Below, piece after piece: positions 48,179 through 56,889 of a DNA stretch of 64,000 nt; the first letter of the stretch is position 1; every line of letters begins with the position of its first letter. Source of the DNA: Cellulosimicrobium terreum (lineage in GTDB: Bacteria; Actinomycetota; Actinomycetes; Actinomycetales; Cellulomonadaceae); assembly GCA_014803435.1 (NCBI GenBank), contig JACYFD010000009.1, positions 1 to 64,000 of the forward strand. Reading direction: 5' to 3'. The position numbers and the translations under genes were made by a program. The notes under the pieces were generated by a model, which ran no database searches, was not told the origin of the DNA, and saw only the letters and a program-made list of their open reading frames with translations.

Positions 48179-48775
48179 ATGGCAGACCAGCTGTGGATCA
48201 CCGGTGACACCGAGACCGACGCCCTGCTGAGCGACGACGCGTTCGCCCTGCTCGTGGGCATGCTCCTCGACCAGCAGTACCCGATGGAGCACGCGTTCGC
48301 GGGCCCGCGCAAGATCCGCGACCGCCTCGGGTCGATCGACCCGCACGCCGTGGCCGACGCCGACCCGGACGCGTTCGTGACGCTCGCGACCACTCCCCCG
48401 GCGATCCATCGGTACGGGCGGTCCATGGCGGGCCGCGTCCAGGCGCTCGCGCACGTGGTCGTCGACGAGTACGACGGCGACGTCACGCGGATCTGGACCG
48501 GGCCCGGACCCGGGACCGACGACGCCCCGACCGGCGCCGAGGTCCTCACGCGGTTGAAGGCGCTGCCGGGGTTCGGGGAGCAGAAGGCGAAGATCTTCCT
48601 CGCCCTGCTCGGCAAGCAGCGCGGCGTCCAGCCCGCGGGCTGGCGCGAGGCAGCGGGCCACTACGGCGACGACGGCTCGCGCCGCTCCATCGCGGACGTG
48701 ACCAGCGCCGAGAGCCTCCAGGAGGTCCGGACCTTCAAGAAGGCGCAGAAGGCGGCGGCCAAGGCCGCGCAGTGA
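48179..48775 (+). CDS. HhH-GPD-type base excision repair protein
   Basis: The protein has 198 residues. An N-terminal FALLVGMLLDQQYPMEHAFAGP resembles the first helices of the HhH-GPD fold, and LKALPGFGEQKAKIFLALLGK is the helix-hairpin-helix. The usual glycosylase aspartate after the hairpin is not obvious, so catalysis is uncertain. ATG 48179 is preferred; CATGAT lies seven bases upstream. ATGs at 48167 and 48170 are alternatives. Confidence 0.78.
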   Translation: MADQLWITGDTETDALLSDDAFALLVGMLLDQQYPMEHAFAGPRKIRDRLGSIDPHAVADADPDAFVTLATTPPAIHRYGRSMAGRVQALAHVVVDEYDGDVTRIWTGPGPGTDDAPTGAEVLTRLKALPGFGEQKAKIFLALLGKQRGVQPAGWREAAGHYGDDGSRRSIADVTSAESLQEVRTFKKAQKAAAKAAQ

Positions 48776-48816
48776 GAGCCGCTCGGTCGTGAGTGCCGTT
48801 CAGGAGTGAGCACCGG

Positions 48817-49464
48817 TCAGGACCGGGCCGACAGCCTCCGCTCGAGCCCGTCGAGCACGAGGTCGAGACCGTCGTCGAACTGGTCGGCGAACGCGTACCC
48901 CTGCCCGACGACGAGCTCGGAGACCAGCTCGGCCAGGTACGGGTACTCCTGCGCCGGCAGCGCGATCCCCGCCGCGAAGCCCTCGACGTCCTCGCCCGCC
49001 TCGAACGGCAGCCGGGTCTCGGTGAGCACGAACCCGTAGACGTAGGCGTCGATCGCCGAGAACGCCTGGCCCGCCAGGGTGATCGAGAAGCCGTCGGCGC
49101 GCAGGCAGCCGAGCACGGTGTCGTGATGGCGCAGCAGCGCAGGCCCGGCGCTGCGACGGGACTCGACCAGCACGAGCGACCACGGGTGCCGAGCGAGGAC
49201 GGTCCGGGCGGACGTCGCCCGGGCGGCCATCGCGTCCCGCCACGGCGTGCCGATCTCCGGCAGCTCGATCTGGGCGAAGACCCAGTCCGCGAGCTCGTCC
49301 AGGAGGTCGTCCTTGTTCGCGACGTGGTGGTACAACGACATGGCCTCGACGCCGAGGCTGCGTCCCACGTTGCGCATGCTCACGGCGCCCAGCCCGCCCT
49401 CGTCGGCGACAGCGACGGCGGCCTCGACGATGCGTGCCCGGCTCAGCACGACCCGCCCGGCCAT
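48817..49464 (-). CDS. TetR-family repressor (TetR_C type)
   Basis: The protein has 215 residues. HTH: GLGAVSMRNVGRSLGVEAMSLYHHVANKDDLLDEL (about residues 24-58). The C-terminal domain (TVLARHPWSLVLVESRRSAG, FGLTE-like FVLTETRLPFE) is of the TetR class-C type. AGGAGGTG lies before ATG 49464. It is divergent from a quinone oxidoreductase gene, and two palindromic operators lie between them. The ligand is unknown. Confidence 0.88.
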   Translation of the reverse strand: MAGRVVLSRARIVEAAVAVADEGGLGAVSMRNVGRSLGVEAMSLYHHVANKDDLLDELADWVFAQIELPEIGTPWRDAMAARATSARTVLARHPWSLVLVESRRSAGPALLRHHDTVLGCLRADGFSITLAGQAFSAIDAYVYGFVLTETRLPFEAGEDVEGFAAGIALPAQEYPYLAELVSELVVGQGYAFADQFDDGLDLVLDGLERRLSARS

Positions 49465-49483
49465 GGCTCACCTCCTGGGACCC

Positions 49484-49541
49484 TTGCGATTCTTACAAGT
49501 GTAAGCCTAGAGTGGGCGACAACCAGCCTTACAGCTGTCAG
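49484..49541 (+). promoter_or_regulatory. Promoter with two TetR operators
   Basis: CTTACAAGTGTAAG (49492-49505) is a perfect 14-bp palindrome. CTTACAGCTGTCAG (49528-49541) is a second copy with one mismatch between its arms. The first lies between a possible -35 TTGCGA (49484-49489) and -10 TAGAGT (49508-49513) of the plus-strand gene; the second lies just after the expected start of transcription. Confidence 0.7.
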
Positions 49542-49550
49542 GAGACCGGG

Positions 49551-50507
49551 ATGAGAGCCGCAGTCGTCGATCGTTACGGCCCGCCGGACATGGTCCGCGT
49601 CGCGGGCGTCCCGCTTCCTCGCGTCGGGCCCCACGACGTCCTCGTCCGCGTGCACGCGACCGCGGTCACGGCGGCCGACGCCCGGATCCGGGGCGCCCGG
49701 TTCCCGCGCGGCTTCGCCGTACCCGCCCGCCTCGCGTTCGGGCTGCGGGGCCCGCGCCGCCCCGTCCTCGGCGGGGTGTTCTCGGGCGTCGTCGAGGAGG
49801 TCGGGGCGTCGGTCACCGGCCTCGTGCCCGGAGATGCCGTGTCCGGCATGACGGGCACCCGGCTGGGCACCCACGCCGAGCTCGTCGCGGTCCCCGCGGT
49901 CCGCGCCGTCGCGAGGCCGGACCAGGTGACGCACGACGACGCCGCGGCCGTCCTCTTCGGGGGAACCACCGCGTGGCACTTCCTCCACCGCCGGGCGACC
50001 GTGACGCCCGGGTGCACCGTGCTCGTCGTCGGGGCGGCCGGAGCGGTCGGCACGAGCGCGGTCCAGCTCGCGCACCACCTCGGCGCCACGGTCACCGCCG
50101 TGACGAGCACCCCCAGCGTGGACCTGGTCGAACGCCTCGGAGCGACGCGGGTCGTGGACCGGACCACGGCCGGGGCCGGCTGGCCTGACCGGCTCGACGC
50201 GCGGTACGACGTCGTGCTCGACGCGGTCGGCGCCCTCTCGCCCGCCACCGGCAGGCGGCTGCTCGCGCCCGACGGCGTGCTCCTGCTGGTGGCCGCGGAC
50301 CTGGGTCAGACCCTCGCCTCGCGCGGCGCCGTCCGGTCCGGACCGGTGCCGGAGCGCGCCGACGACATCGCGCTGCTGCTCGGGCTCGTCGCCGCCGGCT
50401 CCCTCACCCCCGTCGTCGAGTCCGTGCACGACCTCGACGGCATCCGGGACGCCCACGCTCGCGTCGACTCCGGGCACAAGGTCGGCAACGTCGTCGTGCA
50501 CCCGTGA
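49551..50507 (+). CDS. Zinc-free quinone oxidoreductase-like MDR protein
   Basis: The protein has 318 residues of the medium-chain dehydrogenase fold. It lacks the zinc cysteines. Marks: RAAVVDRYGPPDMVRVAGVP, GGVFSGVVEEVGASVTGLVPGDAV, FGGTTAWHFL and the NADPH motif VLVVGAAGAVGTSAVQLAHHLGA. CAGGAGACC is the ribosome site. It is likely repressed by the divergent TetR protein. Confidence 0.9.
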   Translation: MRAAVVDRYGPPDMVRVAGVPLPRVGPHDVLVRVHATAVTAADARIRGARFPRGFAVPARLAFGLRGPRRPVLGGVFSGVVEEVGASVTGLVPGDAVSGMTGTRLGTHAELVAVPAVRAVARPDQVTHDDAAAVLFGGTTAWHFLHRRATVTPGCTVLVVGAAGAVGTSAVQLAHHLGATVTAVTSTPSVDLVERLGATRVVDRTTAGAGWPDRLDARYDVVLDAVGALSPATGRRLLAPDGVLLLVAADLGQTLASRGAVRSGPVPERADDIALLLGLVAAGSLTPVVESVHDLDGIRDAHARVDSGHKVGNVVVHP

Positions 50508-50552
50508 AGAGCTCGACCATGGACCCGACCCGCATCGTTCTGGCCGCACGTC

Positions 50553-52889
50553 TCACAGCGTGACGGTCGTCCCCACCAGGACCAGCTCGGACGAGTGGGA
50601 CCCGGCCACGCCGACGTCGTCGGGCCGCGGGGAGAAGCCGGGCAGGTCCTCGAGCCCACCGCCCGCGGCGACGACCCGCAGGTCGAGCGGCGCGCCCGCC
50701 GCCACTGTCAGGGTCACCTCGAAACCGTCGGCGGGTGTGTAGAACCGCGTGTCGAGCACGCCGTCGTCGTCCACGGGGACCTCGCGCCCGGCCAGGCTCG
50801 CGGAGCCGACGCCCGCGGCGTTCAGCTGGACGTACCGCAGCGCGTCGCTCGTGCCGATCGGATCGCCGTCACCGGGCCGCACGCTCAGGGTCAGCGTCCG
50901 CTCGTCGCCCGACGTCTCGTCGGACACCACGTCGACCACCGGGGCGGGCAGGTCCGCGGCGTCGGCCGGCCCCGCCCACACCTCGCCTCCGAACATCGGG
51001 AACGGCGCAGACAGGTCCTCCTGGCCGTCGACGTACTGGGCCGTCCAGTCGCTGGGCGTGCCCTCGTCGGACACCCAGCTCGCCTCGCCGGTGTCCGCGT
51101 CGAGGGCGTAGGCCAGACGCGTGGGCTCGGGGTGCTCGGCGTCGAACGGGTCGACGACGAACCCGACCACGAGCGCCACGACGGCCACGGCGCCGGCCCC
51201 GCCGACGGTCCACGCGCCGATGCGCGGTCCCTCACCGCGGCGCCGCGGCAGCATCACCGCGAGCACCGGGACGAGCGCGAGCCCCAGCAGCACCGCGACG
51301 ACGGCCGGTGCGGCCCCGGTCGCGAGGCCGAGCGCGGGGAAGAACAGCAGCACGATCGGCGCGAGCACGAGCACCCCGATCGCCGCGCCGAGCGTCACGG
51401 CGACCCGCCGCGCCACGGTGCCCCGCGCGACCGTCAGCGCCAGCAGGCCCGCGACGGCACCCGCGAGCGCCGGGAGCGACGCCAGGTACGACCCGCCGGG
51501 CGTCACAGCGGCGAGCACCAGGCCGAGGACCGCGAGCCAGCCCAGGGCGCCGACGGCGAGCGCGACCGACCCGAGGCGGCCGCGCAGCCCGACGAACCAT
51601 CCCAGCAGCGCGGTGGCGACGATCCCGAGGAGCGCGACGCGGAAGCCCCACGGTCGCCACGGGTCGATCATCTCCGCGTACCCGGGACGCACCAGGACCA
51701 TGACCCGCCACAGCGCGACCGACCCGAGGACGGCACCGAGCAGGGGCAGCAGCGCGGAGACGAAGCCCAGCACCAGCCGGCCCGCGCTCACCCGCTCCCC
51801 CAGCACCTCGCGGCGTCGGAAGGCGACGACCCCGAGCGCGACCACGGCCGCGAGCGCGAGGCCTGCGAGCGGCCACACGAGCCAGCCCGGGTACCGGGCG
51901 AGGACGCCGCCGGGCAGGGGGAAGTACGTCGCGTCGTAGGCCGAGGGCTGCGCGAGCGCCGCGGCGTCCGCGTCACCGAGCACGCGGACCAGCCCGAGCA
52001 TGTTGGACCCGTGGTGCTGCAGGCTCGCGAGCGACATGCGATCGGGCGTGTCCTGCGGTGCGTGGTACGCGGCGGACCCGTCGATGTACGCCGAGTTGAG
52101 GCCGGTGAAGCGGCCCTGCGGGTCGTCGAGGAACGGGGAGAAGTCGGTGTCGTTCGGCAGGATCCGGTACACCTCCACGGCGAGCGAGCTGCCCACCGGG
52201 TAGGGCACGTGGGAGTAGGCGTCGACGAGGGCGGCGTTGCCGTCGGACGTCTCGAACATGATCGCGGGGCCGCTCGACCCACGCGCCTCGACGTTCACCA
52301 CGACACCGCCGCCCGCGGCACGCGGGTCCGCGTCCGCGAACGCCTCGGCCCCGCACAGGCATGCCTCCTCCGCGTCGGTGAAGACGAGCACGACGTCGTT
52401 GCGCAGCGCCGGTCCCTCGCCCAGCGCCCGTGCGGTCTCGAGCAGCGTGGACACGCCCGCGCCGTCGTCGTTGGCGCCGTGCGACACCTCGGCGGAGTCG
52501 TAGTGCGCGACGAGGAAGACCGGCCCGGTCGAGTCGGTGCCCGGGATCGTCGCGACGACGTTCGTCGTCGCCGCCACGCGGCTCTGGTCCCCGAGGCGCC
52601 CGGACATGCCGACGCCGTCGACCATCTCGGGGGCGAGCCCGAGCTCCGACAGGTCGGCCGCGATCTGGTCCCGGACCTCGCGTGCGGCGAACGTGCCGTG
52701 CGGGTGGACCTCGTGGCCGATCGCCTCGACGGTGTCGAACGCGCGACCGGCGCTGAACTCGTCGGCCGGCGCGTCGGTGCCGCGCGGGGCGGGCGGCAGG
52801 ACGGCCCACACGCACAGAGCCGTCAGGGCGAGCAGGAACAGGGTGCACGCGAGCGTCGTCACCCGCGAGCGTGTCAGTCGTGTCGTCAC
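50553..52889 (-). CDS. M28-family membrane metallopeptidase
   Basis: The protein has 778 residues. An N-terminal signal anchor (LACTLFLLALTALCVWAVL) leads to an external M28 zinc aminopeptidase domain (about residues 45-310): metal ligands in VAHYDSAEVSHGANDDGAG, FTDAEEACLCGAEAF, VVNVEARGSSG, and a His in AAYHAPQDTPDR. Then about eight membrane helices (340-560) and an external beta domain of about 190 residues. This order resembles ERMP1-like membrane M28 enzymes. Substrate unknown. Confidence 0.88.
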   Translation of the reverse strand: MTTRLTRSRVTTLACTLFLLALTALCVWAVLPPAPRGTDAPADEFSAGRAFDTVEAIGHEVHPHGTFAAREVRDQIAADLSELGLAPEMVDGVGMSGRLGDQSRVAATTNVVATIPGTDSTGPVFLVAHYDSAEVSHGANDDGAGVSTLLETARALGEGPALRNDVVLVFTDAEEACLCGAEAFADADPRAAGGGVVVNVEARGSSGPAIMFETSDGNAALVDAYSHVPYPVGSSLAVEVYRILPNDTDFSPFLDDPQGRFTGLNSAYIDGSAAYHAPQDTPDRMSLASLQHHGSNMLGLVRVLGDADAAALAQPSAYDATYFPLPGGVLARYPGWLVWPLAGLALAAVVALGVVAFRRREVLGERVSAGRLVLGFVSALLPLLGAVLGSVALWRVMVLVRPGYAEMIDPWRPWGFRVALLGIVATALLGWFVGLRGRLGSVALAVGALGWLAVLGLVLAAVTPGGSYLASLPALAGAVAGLLALTVARGTVARRVAVTLGAAIGVLVLAPIVLLFFPALGLATGAAPAVVAVLLGLALVPVLAVMLPRRRGEGPRIGAWTVGGAGAVAVVALVVGFVVDPFDAEHPEPTRLAYALDADTGEASWVSDEGTPSDWTAQYVDGQEDLSAPFPMFGGEVWAGPADAADLPAPVVDVVSDETSGDERTLTLSVRPGDGDPIGTSDALRYVQLNAAGVGSASLAGREVPVDDDGVLDTRFYTPADGFEVTLTVAAGAPLDLRVVAAGGGLEDLPGFSPRPDDVGVAGSHSSELVLVGTTVTL

Positions 52890-52975
52890 GCGCGCACGCT
52901 AGACCTGTGGTCCGTCCGAGACCCAATCGAGACCGGGCGCCGGGGTCCTGGCCGGGCGGGACGCACCGGCGTCCG

Positions 52976-52981
52976 TAGGCT
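52976..52981 (+). promoter_or_regulatory. Putative -10 box of leaderless GST gene
   Basis: TAGGCT seven bases before ATG 52989; the same sequence context as before ndk. Confidence 0.45.
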
Positions 52982-52988
52982 CGTGACC

Positions 52989-54053
52989 ATGGCGGACGAG
53001 GACAGCGGGCACGACGAGCACGCGCGCGGCGGGACGTACTCCGTCCCGGGCAAGGAGTACACGCGCGACACGCGCTACCTCACGACGCGGATCACCGCGG
53101 ACGGCCGGGACGGCTACCCCGTCGAGCCCGGCCGCTACCGGCTGATCGCGGCGCGCGCGTGCCCGTGGGCGAACCGCGCGATCATCGTGCGCCGGCTCCT
53201 GGGCCTGGAGGACGTGCTGTCGATGGGGCTCGCCGGGCCCGTGCACGACGAACGGTCCTGGACGTTCGACCTCGACCCGGGCGGTCGCGACCCCGTGCTC
53301 GGGATCGAGCGCCTCCAGGAGGCCTACCTCGCCAGGGATCCGCAGTACCCGCGCGGGATCACGGTCCCGGCGATCGTCGACACCACGACGGGTGCCGTCG
53401 TGACGAACGACTTCGCGCAGCTCACGCTCGACCTGTCGACGCAGTGGGGCACGTTCCACCGCGACGGCGCACCGGACCTCCTGCCGCGCGCGCACCGCGA
53501 CGAGCTCGACGTCGTGATGCGCGAGGTGTACGCCGAGGTCAACAACGGGGTGTACCGGTGCGGTTTCGCCGGGACGCAGAAGGCGTACGACGCCGCGTAC
53601 GCGCGCCTGTGGGCCGCGCTCGACCGGCTCGAGACCCGCCTGGCCAGCCGTCGCTACCTCGTCGGGGACACGATCACCGAGGCGGACGTCCGGCTGTTCA
53701 CGACGCTCGTGCGCTTCGACGCCGTCTACCACGGGCACTTCCGGTGCAACCGGCAGAAGCTCACCGAGATGCCGGCGCTCTGGGCCTACGCGCGCGACCT
53801 GTTCCAGACCCCCGGGTTCGGCGACACGGTCGACCTCGTCCAGATCAAGCAGCACTACTACCTCGTGCACCGCGACCTCAACCCGTCGGGGATCGTCCCC
53901 GCCGGCCCGACGTCGCAGGGCTGGCTCACGCCGCACGGCCGCGAGGCCCTGGGCGGGCGCCCGTGGGGCGAGGGCACCGCGCCCGGCCCTGTCCCCGACG
54001 GCGAATGCGTCCCGCCCGGTCACGGGCCTGCGCGCGGTACGGTCACCCCGTGA
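52989..54053 (+). CDS. Glutathione S-transferase-like hydroquinone reductase (Xi class)
   Basis: The protein has 354 residues. The thioredoxin half has the catalytic cysteine in ARACPWANRAIIVRRLLGL (CPWA motif) and the helical half YRCGFAGTQKAYDAAYARLWAALDRLE and LFTTLVRFDAVYHGHFRCN, as in S-glutathionyl-hydroquinone reductases. Actinobacteria generally make mycothiol, so the real thiol partner may differ. Its stop overlaps the next gene (GTGA). Confidence 0.87.
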   Translation: MADEDSGHDEHARGGTYSVPGKEYTRDTRYLTTRITADGRDGYPVEPGRYRLIAARACPWANRAIIVRRLLGLEDVLSMGLAGPVHDERSWTFDLDPGGRDPVLGIERLQEAYLARDPQYPRGITVPAIVDTTTGAVVTNDFAQLTLDLSTQWGTFHRDGAPDLLPRAHRDELDVVMREVYAEVNNGVYRCGFAGTQKAYDAAYARLWAALDRLETRLASRRYLVGDTITEADVRLFTTLVRFDAVYHGHFRCNRQKLTEMPALWAYARDLFQTPGFGDTVDLVQIKQHYYLVHRDLNPSGIVPAGPTSQGWLTPHGREALGGRPWGEGTAPGPVPDGECVPPGHGPARGTVTP

Positions 54054-54724
54054 CCCTCCTGACCGTCGAAGGACGAGCCTCCCAGCACATGCCCGCCGAG
54101 CGCGGCACCCTCCGCCTGCGCGTGCAGCTGGTGGGACCCGAACGCGTTCCCGTGCTCGAGCACGCGGCGCAGGTGCACGCGACGCTCGTCGCCCAGGCTC
54201 GCGCGCACGTGGACTCCGGTGCCGCCACGTGGTGGGGCAGCGACAGCGTGCTCGCGTGGTCGTCCGACGAGTGGGTCAAGCCGCGGCCGGACAAGGACGC
54301 CGTGAAGGTGACGCGCTTCCGCGCCGGCGCCGACCTGCGGGTGAAGTTCCGCGACTTCGCCGCGCTCGGCCGGTGGGCCGGGGAGGCGGCGACGCTCACC
54401 GGGGTCGCCGTGACCGGTGTCGACTGGGCGCTCACGGAGACTCGGCGCGACGCCGTCGTGCGGGAGGTCCGGACGGCCGCGACCCGGGACGCGGTCGAGC
54501 GGGCGCGCGCCTACGCGGCGGCGCTCGGGTTCACGGACGTCCGCCCCGTCGCGTTGTTCGAGGCCGGCCTGCGCCCCCACGTCGGGGCTGGGGGGATGGC
54601 CGGGATGGCGGGCGTGGCGATGCGGGGCGCCGCCGCCCCGGCGAGCGCGAGCAACGGGATCGAGCTGCGGCCGGAGGACATCGAGGTCACGGCGGCGGTG
54701 ACGGTCGACCTGGAGACGGTCTGA
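54050..54724 (+). CDS. SIMPL (DUF541) domain protein
   Basis: The protein has 224 residues with SIMPL features: a short strand start LTVEGRASQHMPAERGTLRLRV, VTGVDWALTETRRDAVVREVRTAATRDAVERARAYAAALGF, and a C-terminal ELRPEDIEVTAAVTVDLET. No signal peptide, unlike many family members. TACGGT lies six bases before GTG 54050, so it may have its own leaderless promoter inside the GST gene. Function unknown. Confidence 0.75.
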   Translation: MTLLTVEGRASQHMPAERGTLRLRVQLVGPERVPVLEHAAQVHATLVAQARAHVDSGAATWWGSDSVLAWSSDEWVKPRPDKDAVKVTRFRAGADLRVKFRDFAALGRWAGEAATLTGVAVTGVDWALTETRRDAVVREVRTAATRDAVERARAYAAALGFTDVRPVALFEAGLRPHVGAGGMAGMAGVAMRGAAAPASASNGIELRPEDIEVTAAVTVDLETV

Positions 54725-54747
54725 CACCCGACCGCTAAGGTCTGCGG

Positions 54748-55959
54748 GTGACCACCACGACTCTCGCCGCGCCGGCCGCTCCCGGGACCCGCACGCTCGT
54801 GACCCTCGCCGCGGGCGTCGTCGTGCTCGCGGGGATGCACGTCGCCGGCGACGTGCTCGCCCCGATCCTGCTCGCCGCGGTGATCGTCATCATCTGCCAC
54901 CCGGTGCGGTTCGGCCTCGAGCGGCGCGGCTGGCCGCGGTGGGCGGCGACGGGCGCCGTCGTGGTCGTCGCCTACCTGATCCTCGCGGCGATGCTCGCGA
55001 TGCTCGTGTTCGCCGGCTTCCAGTTCGCCGGCCTCGTGCGCGAGTACCTCCCCCAGCTCCAGCAGTCGGTCACCGACGGCCTCGACCAGCTCGCTGCGCT
55101 GGGGATCGACACCGACCTCGCCGACGCCGTGACGTCCTGGCTCGAGCCGAGCCGGGTCCTGTCGCTCGCCGGGGACGTGAGCGGGATCGTCCTCGGCCTC
55201 GCCACGGCGCTGTTCTTCGTCCTCGCCTACGCGATCTTCATGGCCGCCGACGCCGGGCGCTACTCGACGGCGTCGGCCGTCTTCGGCGCGAGCCGCGCCG
55301 GCGAGATCGGGCGCGCGAGCCGGTTCAGCGGGGGCGTCCGGCGGTACTACGTCGTGAACGCGTCGTTCGGCGCGGTCGTCGCGGTGATCGACGGCGTCGC
55401 GCTCGCGCTGCTCGGCGTGCCCGCCCCGGTGGTCTGGGCGATCCTCGCCTTCGTCACCAACTTCGTGCCCAACATCGGGTTCGTCCTCGGCCTGATCCCC
55501 CCCATGATCATGGCGTTCGTCGTCGGCGGCTGGCCGCTCGCGCTCGCCGTGATCGCGGTGTACTGCGTGGTCAACGTCGTCCTGCAGGTCCTCGTCCAGC
55601 CGAAGTTCGTGTCCGACGCGGTCAACCTCAGCCTGACGCTGAGCTTCGTGTCCGTCGTGTTCTGGACCTTCGTCATCGGCCCGCTCGGCGCGATCCTCGC
55701 GATCCCGCTGACCCTGCTGGTGCGGGCGCTGCTCCTGGAGGGCGACCCGCGGGCGGGATGGCTGCGCTGGCTGTCGGGCGACCCCGTCGAACCTGACACC
55801 GGCCCTGGCACCGAGCCCGTCTCGGATCCCGACGACGGGCCGGACGACCTGCCGGACGACGGATCGGGCGACGGACCCGGAACCGAGGAGGACGCCGCGG
55901 GGACCGACCGCGGGCAGGGGCCGCACGAACCCCTCGCGGACGCCGCGGAGCGCGCCTAG
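54748..55959 (+). CDS. AI-2E family (TqsA/PerM-like) membrane protein
   Basis: The protein has 403 residues with about eight membrane helices and the family's amphipathic region between helices 3 and 4. Conserved FVTNFVPNIGFVLGLIPPMIMAF and QPKFVSDAVNLSLTLSFVSVVFW are clear. The tail (about 50 residues) is rich in Asp, Pro and Gly (DPDDGPDDLPDDGSGDGPG) and likely unstructured. TAAGGT lies six bases before GTG 54748, suggesting leaderless start. Transported solute unknown. Confidence 0.88.
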   Translation: MTTTTLAAPAAPGTRTLVTLAAGVVVLAGMHVAGDVLAPILLAAVIVIICHPVRFGLERRGWPRWAATGAVVVVAYLILAAMLAMLVFAGFQFAGLVREYLPQLQQSVTDGLDQLAALGIDTDLADAVTSWLEPSRVLSLAGDVSGIVLGLATALFFVLAYAIFMAADAGRYSTASAVFGASRAGEIGRASRFSGGVRRYYVVNASFGAVVAVIDGVALALLGVPAPVVWAILAFVTNFVPNIGFVLGLIPPMIMAFVVGGWPLALAVIAVYCVVNVVLQVLVQPKFVSDAVNLSLTLSFVSVVFWTFVIGPLGAILAIPLTLLVRALLLEGDPRAGWLRWLSGDPVEPDTGPGTEPVSDPDDGPDDLPDDGSGDGPGTEEDAAGTDRGQGPHEPLADAAERA

Positions 55960-56030
55960 TCTGAGAGCGGCGGAGCGGCCCGGTGGTTCGAGGGACCCTC
56001 GCCGTCCACGCTCGACTTCGAGGAGGCATC

Positions 56031-56396
56031 GTGCCGCACGGCGACATCACGCACATCGACATCCCGGTCGCAGACACCGCCCGGGCCACGGCGTTCTACC
56101 AGGAGCTGTTCGGCTGGCAGATCGCCGAGATCCCGGGGTTCGAGGGCTACCCGATGTGGCAGGCCCCGAACAAGATCAGCGGCGGCGGGCTCGCGCCGCG
56201 CTCCGACGGGTTCACCCAGCCCCGCAGCTACGTCGAGGTGGACTCGATCGACGACACCCTGGCGAAGGTCCGCGAGCTCGGCGGTACCGTCGACATGGAA
56301 CGCTCCGAGATCAGCCCGACCTCGTGGTGGGCGATCTTCACCGACGCCGACGGCAACACGATCGGCCTCTACGAGGGCACGACCGACGCCGGCTGA
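56031..56396 (+). CDS. VOC-fold protein
   Basis: The protein has 121 residues with one glyoxalase-like repeat pair: HGDITHIDIPVADTARATAFYQELFGW and TSWWAIFTDADGNTIGLYEG. GTG 56031 has GAGGAGG upstream; the frame is open back to 55983 but without a ribosome site. Function unknown. Confidence 0.8.
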   Translation: MPHGDITHIDIPVADTARATAFYQELFGWQIAEIPGFEGYPMWQAPNKISGGGLAPRSDGFTQPRSYVEVDSIDDTLAKVRELGGTVDMERSEISPTSWWAIFTDADGNTIGLYEGTTDAG

Positions 56397-56436
56397 CCTC
56401 GACGCCGCGGGCCCGGCCCGCCGGGACGGCGGCTCG

Positions 56437-56823
56437 TCAGCGACCGGGCAGCACGCGGCCGTCGGGGTCGCCGGTGCGCCGTGGTCGCAGGGCTGCCGGT
56501 GGCGGCCAGGAGAACACGTACCGCTCGACCGGGACGTCGACGGCGCCGAAGTCGTCGGTCTGCACGACCACCGCGTCGGGGGTGACCTCGACGAGGCGCA
56601 CCCGCAGCGGGTCCGCGCCCTCCCGCTCGAGCATCCACACCTCGGCTAGCCACGCGAGCGAGGTGGCGTCGAGCGCATCCTCGGCCGCGAGCCAGTCGAC
56701 CGGGCCGGTCAGCTCGTGCCCGAGCAGGTCCACCGCGACCCAGTCGTCGCCCGCGGGGCGGATCCAGCCGACGTGCTCGCGGTCGTCCGGGCGGCGGTGA
56801 GGAATCCAGTCGGCGGGCAGCAT
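56437..56823 (-). CDS. Hypothetical protein
   Basis: The protein has 128 residues. I do not recognise it. It begins LPADWIPHRRPDDREHVGWI and has a globular pattern (VAVDLLGHELTGPVDWLAAEDALDATSLAWLAE) with strands after it. TACCCT (56830-56835) lies six bases before the ATG, fitting a leaderless gene and supporting that it is real. It is convergent with the VOC gene and sits downstream of cofE. Confidence 0.6.
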   Translation of the reverse strand: MLPADWIPHRRPDDREHVGWIRPAGDDWVAVDLLGHELTGPVDWLAAEDALDATSLAWLAEVWMLEREGADPLRVRLVEVTPDAVVVQTDDFGAVDVPVERYVFSWPPPAALRPRRTGDPDGRVLPGR

Positions 56824-56889
56824 CCCGACAGGGTAGAGGCCCTGTGCCCTGACGGTCAGGTCGATACTTCTCGGACCAGGTCACCCGGG

